This document shows, in pieces, positions 8,580 to 17,554 of a stretch of DNA of 38,730 bases. This DNA is from Methylobacterium sp. (GTDB lineage Bacteria; Pseudomonadota; Alphaproteobacteria; Rhizobiales; Beijerinckiaceae). The position numbers and the translations under genes are program-made. How positions within the stretch are numbered: position 1 is the stretch's first letter; each line of letters starts with the position of its first letter. The notes beneath the pieces are model-generated. The model ran no database searches, was not told the DNA's origin, and was given only the letters and a program-made list of their open reading frames with translations. The DNA is taken from assembly GCF_019750675.1 (NCBI RefSeq), contig NZ_JAIEOF010000206.1, positions 1-38,730 on the forward strand. Direction: 5' to 3'.

Positions 8580-9095
8580 ATGGTGCGTCAGGGAATGGGA
8601 TCTGTACTCGCGGCGGGCTTGATGCTCGGTCTCGGTGTCTCGGGCGGATCGGCCGTGGCGCGCGAGGTCGTGGCCTTCCAGGACGGCGTCATGCCCGGCA
8701 CCATCGTGGTGCGCACCTCGGAGCGCCGGCTCTATCTCGTGAACGGGGACGGCACCGCGATCCGCTATCCCGTCGCGGTGGGCAAGCCCGGTAAGCAGTG
8801 GAGCGGTGCCACCCGGATCGACGGGAAGTACGTCGAGCCCGCCTGGGCTCCGCCCCGCGAGGTCAAGCGCGACAACCCGCGCCTGCCTGCCGTGATCGCC
8901 GGCGGTTCGCCCTCCAACCCGATGGGTTCGGCCGCGCTGACCCTCGCGGGCGGCGAGTACGCCATCCACGGGACCAACCGCCCGAACTCGATCGGCACCT
9001 ACGCGTCCTATGGCTGCATCCGCATGTACAATCAGGATGTGGTCGACCTCTACGAGCGCGTCTCGGTCGGCACGCAGGTCTACGTGACCCGCTGA
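8580..9095 (+). CDS. L,D-transpeptidase (YkuD domain)
   Basis: A 171-residue exported enzyme of the ErfK/YbiS group, which forms 3-3 cross-links in peptidoglycan or attaches proteins to it. A signal peptide covers about residues 1-27 (positive start, hydrophobic stretch, AVA cleavage site). The YkuD domain fills the rest, with the substrate histidine in YAIHGTNRP (His130) and the nucleophile in SYGCIRM (Cys146), the expected HG-x-SxGCxR pattern. The ATG at 8580 gives a proper signal peptide; GGGG with a ten-base spacing is the only SD-like sequence. It appears monocistronic. Confidence 0.93.
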   Translation: MVRQGMGSVLAAGLMLGLGVSGGSAVAREVVAFQDGVMPGTIVVRTSERRLYLVNGDGTAIRYPVAVGKPGKQWSGATRIDGKYVEPAWAPPREVKRDNPRLPAVIAGGSPSNPMGSAALTLAGGEYAIHGTNRPNSIGTYASYGCIRMYNQDVVDLYERVSVGTQVYVTR

Positions 9096-9527
9096 GGGAC
9101 GTTCGCAGCCAGGCCCCCGCACGCGCCTGCGCGCATGGCGGCCCGCCACTCAGGGGAGGGGCTCGCCACCGGCGTGGTCGCCCGAGATGACTGGAGCGGA
9201 CGGTTCGTCGTGGCGGGCCCGGCTCGTTCACGTCGGTCTGGGCGCTCCCCGCGCATGCCTGTGACGATCGGAGTTTTTCGATCAAAGAGCCCGCGCGACG
9301 CGCCCGAGCCTTGCCCCGAAATCTCGTCCTTTTGTGGTGCGACCTGATCGATTCATATCATGTATATCGATTATGATTCCAAATAGAGACTGTCGTGAGA
9401 CATTTTTATCCATGTCTTTCGACGGGATCGGCGGTAACATTTGTTTGTTGGACCGATGTTTTTTCGCGGTGTCGCCACATAATTGTTGCCTCGATTTTCG
9501 TGGGTGCTTGCCGGGGATAGGGATCAG
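9096..9527. other. Gap with an AT-rich islet before the PAS gene
   Basis: A 432-base stretch with no supported gene. Its second half, about 9335-9500, is far more AT-rich than the rest of the window. It holds two ATCGATT copies (9347-9353 and 9366-9372), a palindrome AGACAT/ATGTCT (9398-9417) and T-rich tracts. This looks like a control region for the PAS gene or a xenogeneic silencing target. No convincing -35/-10 pair stood out. Confidence 0.45.
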
Positions 9528-10082
9528 ATGTTGTCGATTGCGTCGGCGGTGCCCGCGCTGCGTGCAGCTGGATTGATCGGCGTCTGGAATACGAACGTCG
9601 CGGCTGGCCGATCAATTCTCGACGAGGGCGCAGCCGCTCTGTTGGCGGGCAATCCCGGCCTTGCGGGCCAGCCGATCCCGATGGAGGTCGCGCTCTCCCG
9701 AACCCATCCCGATGATCGGCCCTGGGTCTTCGAGCGCATCCGCCGGGTCCGGCAGACGGGCGGTCCTTTCTCGGCCGAGTTCCGGGTCCTGACCGAGGGC
9801 GGGCAGGTCCGCTGGGTTCTCAACCGGGGCGTCCTCACGGCGGACGGGCACGGTGCCATGCACGGACTGGGCGCCTACATCGACACGACGGACAGCCACG
9901 GACATCCATTCATCACAGCCCCGTCGCCCGATCAGGACGCCGACGATCGCCTCGCGCTCGCGGCCGATCGCTGCATCGAAGCCCACGCCGCCCTTAAGTC
10001 GGGCGGCCATACGGATCTGAGACTTCGCGCGGAATCGCTGCTGATCGGTATCGGGCGCGCGCTCGCGAGGCGCCGGGACTGA
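9528..10082 (+). CDS. Single PAS-domain protein
   Basis: A 184-residue protein with one PAS fold (about residues 8-125) of the PAS_3 type. It has the THPDDRPWVFERIRRV segment, then FSAEFRVLTEGGQVRWVLNRG and a final GLGAYIDTTD strand. No kinase, GGDEF, EAL or methyl-accepting domain follows; the C-terminal 60 residues are predicted helical and are unrecognised. It could be a stand-alone sensor subunit that pairs with a partner encoded elsewhere. The ATG at 9528 is chosen because AGGGA lies four bases upstream; an earlier TTG in frame lacks a ribosome binding site. Low-GC DNA upstream and a long geneless stretch downstream suggest an accessory gene. Confidence 0.75.
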   Translation: MLSIASAVPALRAAGLIGVWNTNVAAGRSILDEGAAALLAGNPGLAGQPIPMEVALSRTHPDDRPWVFERIRRVRQTGGPFSAEFRVLTEGGQVRWVLNRGVLTADGHGAMHGLGAYIDTTDSHGHPFITAPSPDQDADDRLALAADRCIEAHAALKSGGHTDLRLRAESLLIGIGRALARRRD

Positions 10083-11028
10083 CGCGCTTGGGTCCGGCGC
10101 GTCGATGCCGGGCAGGCTCCCGGCCGCGGGAACGCGTCGTCGAGGGCAACGGTCCGCCGCGCGGTTCTATCATGCCGCGATCTGCCACGCACCGGGTGAA
10201 GGCGACGGCGTCATCCGTGACGTCGGCGCTCCACGGCCCCTGTTCGCCGCGCGGAATCGGGAAGACGCGGACCGATCGTGCTGCTACGGGCGCCAGAGAT
10301 CGCCGACCACGATGAGGGCGAAGCGGTACAGGATGTACGCCCGCCTGCGCGCTGCCCGCAGGCCCGTCGAATCCACGTCGTCGATCAGATCCATTGCCCC
10401 ACCCAGCTCGCCCGGAATCTTCAAGGAGACCAGACCCTTAGCAAAAACGTAACAATGAAGAACACGATGGTGAATCTTTTATTGCAAAGCTTGGGCCATT
10501 GCGCACCGAACCGCTCGCGTGAGCGCGAGCGCGCCGTCCGATCGACATCATGGGTTGGCTCGTCGGTGACCCGGTTGCGAACCGCGTGCGGCAGGGGCCG
10601 GCGCACCATTCCGTGCGCGGCTGGCATCGGGTCTTCTCCGACCGCACCTGCAATCCGGGCGCCTTTCCGTCGACGCGCCTGTCCGACCTGCCGATGAAGG
10701 CAACGGCCCGCCCCCGACTGGTCAGCGGCCCAACACCGCCGAGCGCGGCACCGAGGGCCCGCGCGATGGCAGATCGGTTTCCGATCCAGGCCCATGCCGC
10801 CGCGGCGCGATCGGACAGTCCGAGGCCACCGGCGCGAATGCCCGGAATTTGGATCGCCGCTCCGGCGTGGTATCCGGTGCCACCGCATCCCCATCCACTC
10901 GACGACCGTTCCGTCTGGCGACACCGACAGCACGCGGCCGCGAGGGCCGGATCCCGTGAGGGAACGGTCGAGATGCCGGCGCGTACGGTTGCGAAGGAAA
11001 CGGCGCGGGCCACGCGCAAGTGATCGAG
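10083..11028. other. Long region without a convincing gene
   Basis: About 0.95 kb with only weak coding signals. Frames on both strands are arginine- and proline-rich and show no family features. One 36-codon minus-strand frame at 10284-10394 has coding-like composition. Two overlapping minus-strand frames between about 10650 and 10930 each contain a plausible protein stretch (SPDGTVVEWMGMRWHRI, then GGLGLSDRAAAAWAWIGNRS), which would fit a decayed, frameshifted gene. An AT-rich patch lies at 10435-10495. Confidence 0.45.
10284..10394 (-). CDS. Possible small protein of 36 residues
   Basis: An ATG frame begins MDLIDDVDSTGLRAARRRAY and ends in ILYRFALIVVGDLWRP. GGTGGGG lies two bases before the ATG, which is close for a ribosome binding site. 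The frame stays open upstream, so a TTG start at 10424 is an alternative. Composition is more protein-like than the surrounding frames, with an acidic start, a basic middle and a short hydrophobic end. No family is recognised, and it may be the tail of a lost gene. Confidence 0.25.
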   Translation of the reverse strand: MDLIDDVDSTGLRAARRRAYILYRFALIVVGDLWRP

Positions 11029-12054
11029 ATGACGAGAATACCCAGCGATATCAGTCCGTGGCGCTTCTCCGTTGCGCCCATGATGGATTGGACCGACCGT
11101 TACTGTCGGGCCTTTCACCGCACCCTGTCGCGGCGCGCCCGCCTCTACACCGAGATGGTCACCACCGGGGCGGTCATTCATGGACCCCGCGACCGTCTGC
11201 TCGGCTTTGCCGACAGCGAGCATCCGGTGGCGGTGCAACTCGGCGGTTCCAACCCGTCCGACCTCGCCGAGGCCGCGCGGATCGCCGAGGCCTATGGCTA
11301 CGACGAGGTCAATCTCAACGTCGGCTGCCCCTCCGATCGGGTACAGGACGGGCGCTTCGGTGCCTGCCTGATGCGCGAGCCCGCCGTCGTGGCCGCATGC
11401 GTCGGCGCCATGAAGGCGGCGGTGTCCGTGCCGGTCACGGTGAAGTGCCGGATCGGCGTCGACGACCAGGACACCGAGCAGGCCCTCGACGCCCTGACGC
11501 ATGCGGTGGTGGCGGCCGGCGTCGACGGCCTCGTGGTGCATGCCCGCAAGGCCTGGCTCCAGGGCCTCTCGCCCAAGGAGAATCGTGATGTGCCGCCCCT
11601 GGACTACCCGCGGGTGGGGCGGCTGAAGCGGTCCCATCCCGGCCTGCCCATCGCCATCAACGGCGGCATCGCCACCATCGCGGACGCGGCGGCCCATCTC
11701 GCGGAGGTCGATGGCGTGATGATCGGCCGGGCCGCCTACAGCGATCCGGCCCTCCTCCTCGCGGTCGATCCGGTCCTGTTCGGCGAGCCTGCCCCGGTCG
11801 CCGACCCGTTCGCGGCCCTGGAGGCGTTCGAGCCGGTGCTCGCCGGCTTCCTGCAGGAGGGGGTGCGCCTGCACGCGGTGACGCGGCACATGCTCGGCTT
11901 GTTCAACGGCCGCCCGGGCGCCCGCGCCTATCGCCGCCACCTCTCGACCTTCGGCCTCCAGCCCGAGGCCGGCATCGCGACCCTGCGGGAGGCGGCGGAT
12001 CTCGTGGCACAGGCCGAGCGCCACATGCGTGCCGCGGAGGCGAGCGCGGCCTGA
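11029..12054 (+). CDS. dusA: tRNA-dihydrouridine(20/20a) synthase DusA
   Basis: A 341-residue flavoenzyme that reduces uridines 20/20a in the tRNA D loop with NADPH. It follows E. coli DusA closely: FSVAPMMDWTDRYCR at the N terminus (FMN site), LYTEMVTTGAVIHG, the catalytic cysteine in NLNVGCPSDRV (Cys100), HARKAWLQGLSPKENR, typical of DusA rather than DusB/DusC, and INGGI with MIGRAAY for the FMN phosphate. An ATG at 11029 and a GTG three codons upstream (11020) are both possible; neither has a good ribosome binding site, and the family start is variable. A strong terminator follows, so it is likely a single-gene transcript. Confidence 0.95.
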   Translation: MTRIPSDISPWRFSVAPMMDWTDRYCRAFHRTLSRRARLYTEMVTTGAVIHGPRDRLLGFADSEHPVAVQLGGSNPSDLAEAARIAEAYGYDEVNLNVGCPSDRVQDGRFGACLMREPAVVAACVGAMKAAVSVPVTVKCRIGVDDQDTEQALDALTHAVVAAGVDGLVVHARKAWLQGLSPKENRDVPPLDYPRVGRLKRSHPGLPIAINGGIATIADAAAHLAEVDGVMIGRAAYSDPALLLAVDPVLFGEPAPVADPFAALEAFEPVLAGFLQEGVRLHAVTRHMLGLFNGRPGARAYRRHLSTFGLQPEAGIATLREAADLVAQAERHMRAAEASAA

Positions 12055-12062
12055 CGGCGGCG

Positions 12063-12102
12063 CGGCATGGCCCGATCCGCATCGATCGGGCCATGCCGAT
12101 TT
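12063..12102 (+). terminator. Intrinsic terminator after dusA
   Basis: Perfect 15-base arms (12063-12077 and 12084-12098) enclose a six-base loop, followed by ATTTAT. It starts nine bases after the dusA stop. Confidence 0.8.
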
Positions 12103-12267
12103 ATCAGTACCCGGTAAATTGCCGTCCTCATCGTTGCTTGGATACAACAGAACAAGGTTCGCTATAGTGTGACTAGATTATGAACGGGCGGTCGCGTCTG
12201 TTCGCCTTCATGCCTGCGGCGGCGGTTCCCGGTGATTCGTCCGGGAGGGCCAAGCTCGGGGGCAAAG

Positions 12268-15200
12268 ATGAGACGTCACGCAGGTGTTTCCTTTTCCGGC
12301 GTATCCCTGGCGGCGATCATCGCCGCCACCCTCGGCGCGGCCGGCGCGCGAGCTCAGTCGGCGCAGAATCTCACGGCGACGGGACTGGTTTCCGGCCTGA
12401 GCGTCCTGCCGAACTCCACCGCCGGCATCGCCGCCCTGAACGCGAACCTCGCCACCGCCCTGGCGATCAACAACGGGGCGACGCCGGACCGGCAGCTCCG
12501 GGCCACTATCGACAACACGATCACGGGTTCCAACGGCGTCGTGGTGGCCGATGCGTTCGGTTCGCGCCTCGGCGCCATCTACAGGAACGCAAGCCCCACC
12601 AGCGCGACGAATCCGGGGCCTGCGACCTTCTTCCCGACCACCGAGACCTCGTTTTCGCAAAACCTGCTGCAGCTGATCCGCCAAGCGAACGCGGTCTCCG
12701 GCAGCGACTCGGCCTTCGCCAAGAATTACCTCGCCAACGGAACGGTCACGGGATCGCCGGCGACCTTCATCGGCGCCCAGAACCTCCCGGCCGGCGGCGT
12801 CTTCGGGGCCTACGACCGGATCTACAACCCGCCGGCCGGCGCCAACACGGTGGGCAATGCCCGGCCGGCGCAGGTACGCCCCGAGCAGACGGCGTCCTTC
12901 ACCCAGCCGAACTTCTTCGGGGTGCCGACCAACAACACGGCGGACATCGTGCCGATCCTGCGCGGCAACGCCGCCTATCCGAGCGGTCACACCACCTTCG
13001 GGCAGACCACCGCGATCCTTTTCGCCCAACTCGTGCCGGAGCGCTTCCAGGAGGCCGTGGCGCGGGGCTCCGAATACGGCGACAGCCGCGTGGTGCTCGG
13101 CGCCCACCATCCCATGGACGTCATCGCGGGCCGCATCCTGGCGACCTACGATCTCGTCCAGCTTCTGAACAACAATCCGCAATATCTGAACTACGCCGTG
13201 CCGGGATCGCTGACCACGACGAGCGACTTCCAGGCGCTCTTCAACGCCGCGCGCACCGATCTCACCGGCCTCTTCACCAGCCAGTGCGGGACGACGGTCG
13301 CGGCCTGCGCGGCCTCGGGCTCACCGGATCGCTTCGCCGACAAGGCGCGGACGAAGGCGGATTACACGTATCGGCTGACCTATGGCTTCGCGCCGGTGGG
13401 GCCGACCGATCTCGCTCCCGTCGTACCGGTGGGCGCCGAGATCCTGCTCACCACCCGCTTCCCCTATCTGACCGCCGCGCAGCGCCGCGACGTCCTCGCC
13501 ACCACGCAGATCGCCTCCGGCCAAGCCCTGGACAACGGCTCGGGCTATGCCCGCCTGAACCTGTATGCCGCCGCCGACGGCTACGGGGCATTCAATGGTG
13601 CCGTGACGGTGACGATGGACGCGTCCAGGGGCGGCTTCTCGGCCCTGGACAGCTTCGACAACGACATCGGCGGTGCCGGCTCGCTCACGAAGGCCGGCAG
13701 CGGCACCTTGGGGCTCACCGGCAGCAACACTTACGCGGGCGGCACCACGATCGCGGGCGGCACTCTCATCGGCTCGGCCCGCAGCTTCGGCACGGGCGCC
13801 ATCGTCGACAATGCCAGCCTGATCCTCGACCAGGCCGACGACGGCACGCTGGCCAATCCCATCGCCGGTACCGGCCTCCTGACCAAGACCGGGGCGGGCA
13901 GCCTCAGTCTCACCGGAACCAGCGCCTTCAGCGGCGCCACCGGGGTGGCTCAGGGGCGTTTGGCCGTGAACGGCAGCCTCGCCAACTCGGTGGTGACGGT
14001 GGGCGACGGGGCCAGCCTCGGCGGCACCGGCACGGTCGGCGGGCTGGCGGCCCGGTCCGGCGCCGTGGTGGCGCCGGGCAACGGCATCGGCACCCTCGCG
14101 GCGGCGGGCAATGCGAGCTTCGCCCCGGGCTCCACCCTGCAGGTCGAGGCCGACGCCACCGGGCGGACCGACCGCCTCGCGGTGGCCGGCACCGCCACCC
14201 TCAACGGCGGCACCGTCCAGGTGCAGGCCGCCGCCGGCACCTACGATCCGCGCACCGCCTACACCGTGCTAACGGCCGGCGGCGGCGTGCAGGGCCGGTT
14301 CGACGGGGTCAGCGCCAACTTCGCCTTCCTCACCCCCACCCTGCGCTACCAGCCCGGGGCCGTCGACCTGACGCTGACGCGCAACGACATCGCCTTCTCC
14401 AGCATCGCCCGGACCCGCAACCAGGCCGGCGTCGCCGACGCCATCCAGGCCGCCGGGCCGGGGGCCGCCCTCTACGGCCGCACCGTCGGGCTGACCACGC
14501 CCGAGGCGCACGCCGCCTTCGGTGCGCTCACCGGCGACATCCACGCGAGCATGGCGGGGGCGCAATTCGAGACCGCCTTCTTCGTGCGCGAGGCCATCCT
14601 CGACCGTCTGCGCTGGGGCGCCACCCCTGGTGCGGCCGGGTTCAGCGATTACGGTGCCCTGCCGGCGGCCTACACGGCCGATCTGCCGGGCCGCGCCGCT
14701 CCGGTCGCACCGGTGCCGGTGCGCGTCCTCGACCCGCGGGTGTTCGGGCTCTGGGGTCAGGGCTTCGGCAGCTTCGGCGAGGCCCGGACCGACGGCAACG
14801 CCGCCGGCCTGGCGCGCCAGACCTCCGGCTTCGTGCTCGGCGCGGATGCACGCCTGGAGACGGGCTTCCGCCTCGGCGTGGCCGGCGGCTACACCGCGAC
14901 CAGCCTCGACAGCGCCGGGCGTCTCTCCTCCGGCACCATCGAGAGCGGCTTCGGCGGCGTCTACGGCGGCTTCGAACGCGGACCCGTCGCCCTGCGCCTC
15001 GGCGCGGTCTACGCCGACCAGTCGAGCCGCCTGCGCCGGGCCGTGAGCTTTGCCGGGTTCACCGACAGCGACGCAGCCCGCTATGGCGGCGCCACCGTGC
15101 AGGGCTTCGGCGAGTTCGGCTACAGGTTCTTCCTGGGCGCTCCCCAGGTCGGCCAGTTCCCCAAGGGCGAGGGGCCGGTCGCGGCGATCCAGCCGGCCTA

Positions 15201-15618
15201 TCTCGAGCCCTTCGTGGGCGGTGCCTACGTCTCGATCGGGCGGGACCGCTTCACCGAGACGGGGGGGCTGGCGGCGCTGAGGGGGGCGGCGCAGACCACC
15301 GAGGTGGCGACCTCGACGGTGGGCGTTCGCGGCCAGACCGGCCTCGCTCTCGGTTTCGGCGCGCCGGTCTCGCTGCACGGGCTGGTGGGCTACCGCCGGG
15401 CCTACGGCGACGTGGTGCCCAAGGCCCTCCTGAGCTTCGGCACGGGCCCGGGCTTCCTCACGGCGGGCATCCCGATCGGCCGGGACGCCCTGGTGGCGCA
15501 GGCCGGGCTCGACGTAAGGGTGGCGCGCGACGCCACGCTGGGCGTGGCCTATACGGGCCAGGTCGGCGAGCGCGCCCAGGACCATGCCGTCAAGGGTAAC
15601 TTCACCTATCGGTTCTGA
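12268..15618 (+). CDS. Autotransporter with N-terminal PAP2-type acid phosphatase domain
   Basis: A protein of about 1116 residues. A signal peptide covers about residues 1-30, ending ARAQ. The passenger begins with an acid phosphatase/PAP2 domain (about 60-320). It shows an RPxxxRP-like stretch near 205-212, YPSGHTTF (residues 237-244) and SRVVLGAHHPMDV (Ser273, Arg274, His280, Asp284), the C2 and C3 motifs of the superfamily. Autotransporter beta-strand repeats follow (about 460-660, GSGTLGLTGSNTYAGGTT type), and then a C-terminal autotransporter barrel (about 830-1116) ending in YRF, as outer membrane proteins do. It is therefore probably a surface-displayed or secreted phosphatase; substrate unknown. 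The ATG at 12268 is chosen because it opens the signal peptide and has GGGGG upstream. A weak promoter (TTGGAT, 19 bases, TATAGT at 12163-12168) precedes it. Confidence 0.9.
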   Translation: MRRHAGVSFSGVSLAAIIAATLGAAGARAQSAQNLTATGLVSGLSVLPNSTAGIAALNANLATALAINNGATPDRQLRATIDNTITGSNGVVVADAFGSRLGAIYRNASPTSATNPGPATFFPTTETSFSQNLLQLIRQANAVSGSDSAFAKNYLANGTVTGSPATFIGAQNLPAGGVFGAYDRIYNPPAGANTVGNARPAQVRPEQTASFTQPNFFGVPTNNTADIVPILRGNAAYPSGHTTFGQTTAILFAQLVPERFQEAVARGSEYGDSRVVLGAHHPMDVIAGRILATYDLVQLLNNNPQYLNYAVPGSLTTTSDFQALFNAARTDLTGLFTSQCGTTVAACAASGSPDRFADKARTKADYTYRLTYGFAPVGPTDLAPVVPVGAEILLTTRFPYLTAAQRRDVLATTQIASGQALDNGSGYARLNLYAAADGYGAFNGAVTVTMDASRGGFSALDSFDNDIGGAGSLTKAGSGTLGLTGSNTYAGGTTIAGGTLIGSARSFGTGAIVDNASLILDQADDGTLANPIAGTGLLTKTGAGSLSLTGTSAFSGATGVAQGRLAVNGSLANSVVTVGDGASLGGTGTVGGLAARSGAVVAPGNGIGTLAAAGNASFAPGSTLQVEADATGRTDRLAVAGTATLNGGTVQVQAAAGTYDPRTAYTVLTAGGGVQGRFDGVSANFAFLTPTLRYQPGAVDLTLTRNDIAFSSIARTRNQAGVADAIQAAGPGAALYGRTVGLTTPEAHAAFGALTGDIHASMAGAQFETAFFVREAILDRLRWGATPGAAGFSDYGALPAAYTADLPGRAAPVAPVPVRVLDPRVFGLWGQGFGSFGEARTDGNAAGLARQTSGFVLGADARLETGFRLGVAGGYTATSLDSAGRLSSGTIESGFGGVYGGFERGPVALRLGAVYADQSSRLRRAVSFAGFTDSDAARYGGATVQGFGEFGYRFFLGAPQVGQFPKGEGPVAAIQPAYLEPFVGGAYVSIGRDRFTETGGLAALRGAAQTTEVATSTVGVRGQTGLALGFGAPVSLHGLVGYRRAYGDVVPKALLSFGTGPGFLTAGIPIGRDALVAQAGLDVRVARDATLGVAYTGQVGERAQDHAVKGNFTYRF

Positions 15619-15669
15619 GCGCGACGGACCTCACCGGCGACGCCGTCTTCCGGGGCGGCGTCCCGCTTC

Positions 15670-16359
15670 TCAGCGCTCCCGCAGGATGAGCCGGTCGCCG
15701 CGGACTTCGAAGGAGGCCAGCCGATCGAGGAAGGTCATGCCGAGCAGGTTCTCGCGCAAGGCTCCGGGGCGGCTGACGAGGGCGGGCACGCGCCGCTCCA
15801 CGATCGAGCCGACCTGCAGGCTATCGAGGAAGGCGGGGGCCGCCACGGTGAGGCCGTTGGCGGTGGAGACGCGCACGCTGAACTCGGATTCCGCCGGGCG
15901 GAGCCCGAGTTCGGCCGCGTTCTCGGCGGTGAGGACCACGGAACTCGCGCCGGTGTCGAACTGGAAGCCCTGCGGCCGGCCGTTCACCTGGGCCCGGACG
16001 TGAAAATTGCCGTCCGCGCGCCGGGTGATCGTCACCGCTCCGTCCGCGCCCGTGACGGCGCTGCCGGGCCGCACGGCGCCGAGCATCCGGTCGCCGAGGG
16101 TCCGGGCCTCGTCGCGATAGGCGTAGCCCGCCACCAGGGCCGCGCCGAGGGCGCCCCAGACCAGGAGCGCGGTGACGTTCGCACTCATCCGGCTGCGGAA
16201 CTGGTGCCAGAACCCCGCCACGATCACGGTGAGCAGACCTGTGGTCATGGCCATCTGCGCGAACTGGTCGGGCTCGAGACCCGCGATGCGCTGGTTGTCT
16301 CCCGACAGCAGGAGAAGAGCGAGGGCGCCTCCGAGAATCAGCAGCCCGATCAGCCACAT
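15670..16359 (-). CDS. Membrane-anchored retropepsin-like aspartic protease
   Basis: A 229-residue protein of the clan AA aspartic protease family found in alphaproteobacteria. Hydrophobic segments lie at about residues 1-19, 38-52 and 62-80. The protease domain (about 105-229) carries FDTGASSVVL with Asp135, the single catalytic aspartate typical of homodimeric retropepsins, and later LLGMTFLDRL. The domain probably faces the periplasm; its substrate is unknown. The ATG at 16359 overlaps the end of the DUF1289 gene by ten bases, so the two are probably translationally coupled. The frame is open further upstream, but that part overlaps the DUF1289 gene in another frame. Confidence 0.9.
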   Translation of the reverse strand: MWLIGLLILGGALALLLLSGDNQRIAGLEPDQFAQMAMTTGLLTVIVAGFWHQFRSRMSANVTALLVWGALGAALVAGYAYRDEARTLGDRMLGAVRPGSAVTGADGAVTITRRADGNFHVRAQVNGRPQGFQFDTGASSVVLTAENAAELGLRPAESEFSVRVSTANGLTVAAPAFLDSLQVGSIVERRVPALVSRPGALRENLLGMTFLDRLASFEVRGDRLILRER

Positions 16360-16571
16360 GGCGCCGCTCCCGCCGGGATCCGCGCCGGATAGGCGGCGCG
16401 CAGGCGGCCCTCCAGCGTGGCCATCACGGCGCGGCGCTGGGGCTCCGACATCGAACCCCACAGGGCGATCTCGTCGCGGGTGCGGCCGCAGCCCTCGCAC
16501 AGGCCGGTGGCCGCATCGAGGAGGCAGAGCTTCGTGCAGGGGCTGGACGGCTTGGGGCGGATCTGGCTCAT
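16350..16571 (-). CDS. DUF1289 small cysteine-rich protein
   Basis: A 73-residue protein with the DUF1289 core: SSPCTKLCLLD, then GLCEGCGRTRDEIALW. Four cysteines are arranged as CxxxC and CxxC, which suggests a small metal-binding fold. Function is unknown. It lies between cobS (63 bases upstream) and the aspartic protease (ten-base overlap), all leftward, so the three may be co-transcribed. The ATG at 16571 gives the usual family length. Confidence 0.9.
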   Translation of the reverse strand: MSQIRPKPSSPCTKLCLLDAATGLCEGCGRTRDEIALWGSMSEPQRRAVMATLEGRLRAAYPARIPAGAAPCG

Positions 16572-16634
16572 CGCCCCGATCCATGACAGGGCGGCGGCCC
16601 CCGGATCAAGCCCGGTCGGCGTCGCGGAACCGCA

Positions 16635-17453
16635 TCAGGCCGGGATCGCCGCGACGAGCCCGAGCAGGGCGGCGATCTCGGCGCCCTGCTGCGCGGCGCC
16701 CACCACGTCCCCGGTCTGGCCCCCGATGGCGCGGCGGGCGAGCGCCGTGAGGGCGAGCGCCGCCGACGCGCTCAGGACCAGCATCAGACAAGCGCCCAGC
16801 GGCGGGAGCCCCAGGGGCAGGCCGAGGATGGTCAGGACGACGCTCATGGCGCCGGCGGTGATCAGCGTCGACCGGCTCGGGCGTCCGACGCTGGCGCCGG
16901 CCCCGTCCGCACGGGCGGGCGGCAGCAGCGCCAGCGGCGCGAGCGCGACACCCCGCGACAGGGCGGCGGCGAGCAGCAGGGCGAGGGCCGCCACGGCCCC
17001 CGAGCGGTCGAGGAGCGTCGCCAGGGCGCCGATGCGCAGGGCCAGCGACAGCATCAGGGCGACCCCGCCATAGGCCCCGATCCGGCTGTCCCGCATGATC
17101 TCCAGGCGCCGGGCCGGCGTCGCGCCGCCGCCGAACCCGTCGGCCACGTCCGCCAACCCGTCCTCGTGCAGGGCTCCGGTGATCAGCACGCCCACCGTCA
17201 CCGCCAGGGTCGCGGCGAGGAAAGGCCCGAGGCCGAGGCCCCAGGCGCCGAGCAGCATTCCGGCGCCGGGCAGGCCGAGGATCAAGCCCGCCAGCGGCAG
17301 CATCCGGGGCAGGGTGCGGAAATCCGGTACGCCGTGGGGGTCGCCCTCGCCGGGGAGACGCGGCACCGGCAGGCGCGAGTAGAAGCGCAGGCAGCCGGCC
17401 AGATCGTAGGCGAGGGCAGCGCCCGGAAAGGCGGGGTCGACCGTCTCATGCAT
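16635..17453 (-). CDS. cobS: Adenosylcobinamide-GDP ribazoletransferase
   Basis: A 272-residue integral membrane enzyme that joins alpha-ribazole (or its phosphate) to adenosylcobinamide-GDP, the last assembly step of the cobalamin nucleotide loop. Family features are FYSRLPVP near the N terminus, the metal-binding segment GALHEDGLADVADGFGGG, RRLEIMRDSRIGAYGG, and several hydrophobic helices after it. The ATG at 17453 is preferred; a GTG eight codons upstream (17477) is an alternative. It diverges from cobT with about 100 bases between, leaving no room for a cobalamin riboswitch. Confidence 0.95.
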   Translation of the reverse strand: MHETVDPAFPGAALAYDLAGCLRFYSRLPVPRLPGEGDPHGVPDFRTLPRMLPLAGLILGLPGAGMLLGAWGLGLGPFLAATLAVTVGVLITGALHEDGLADVADGFGGGATPARRLEIMRDSRIGAYGGVALMLSLALRIGALATLLDRSGAVAALALLLAAALSRGVALAPLALLPPARADGAGASVGRPSRSTLITAGAMSVVLTILGLPLGLPPLGACLMLVLSASAALALTALARRAIGGQTGDVVGAAQQGAEIAALLGLVAAIPA

Positions 17454-17554
17454 CGCGAACCGGCCCGCCTTCACCACCCGTGCCCGGCCCGTTATAGCTC
17501 CCGCGACGGGCGGCCCGCCATCCTGGCGCCGGGGCCGGCCACCGGATTTGCTCC

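Noticed and set aside
12180..15599. An 1139-codon plus-strand frame overlapping the autotransporter in another phase
   Set aside because: The translation is dominated by Arg, Pro and Gly and has no domains, while the other frame encodes the phosphatase motifs and barrel.
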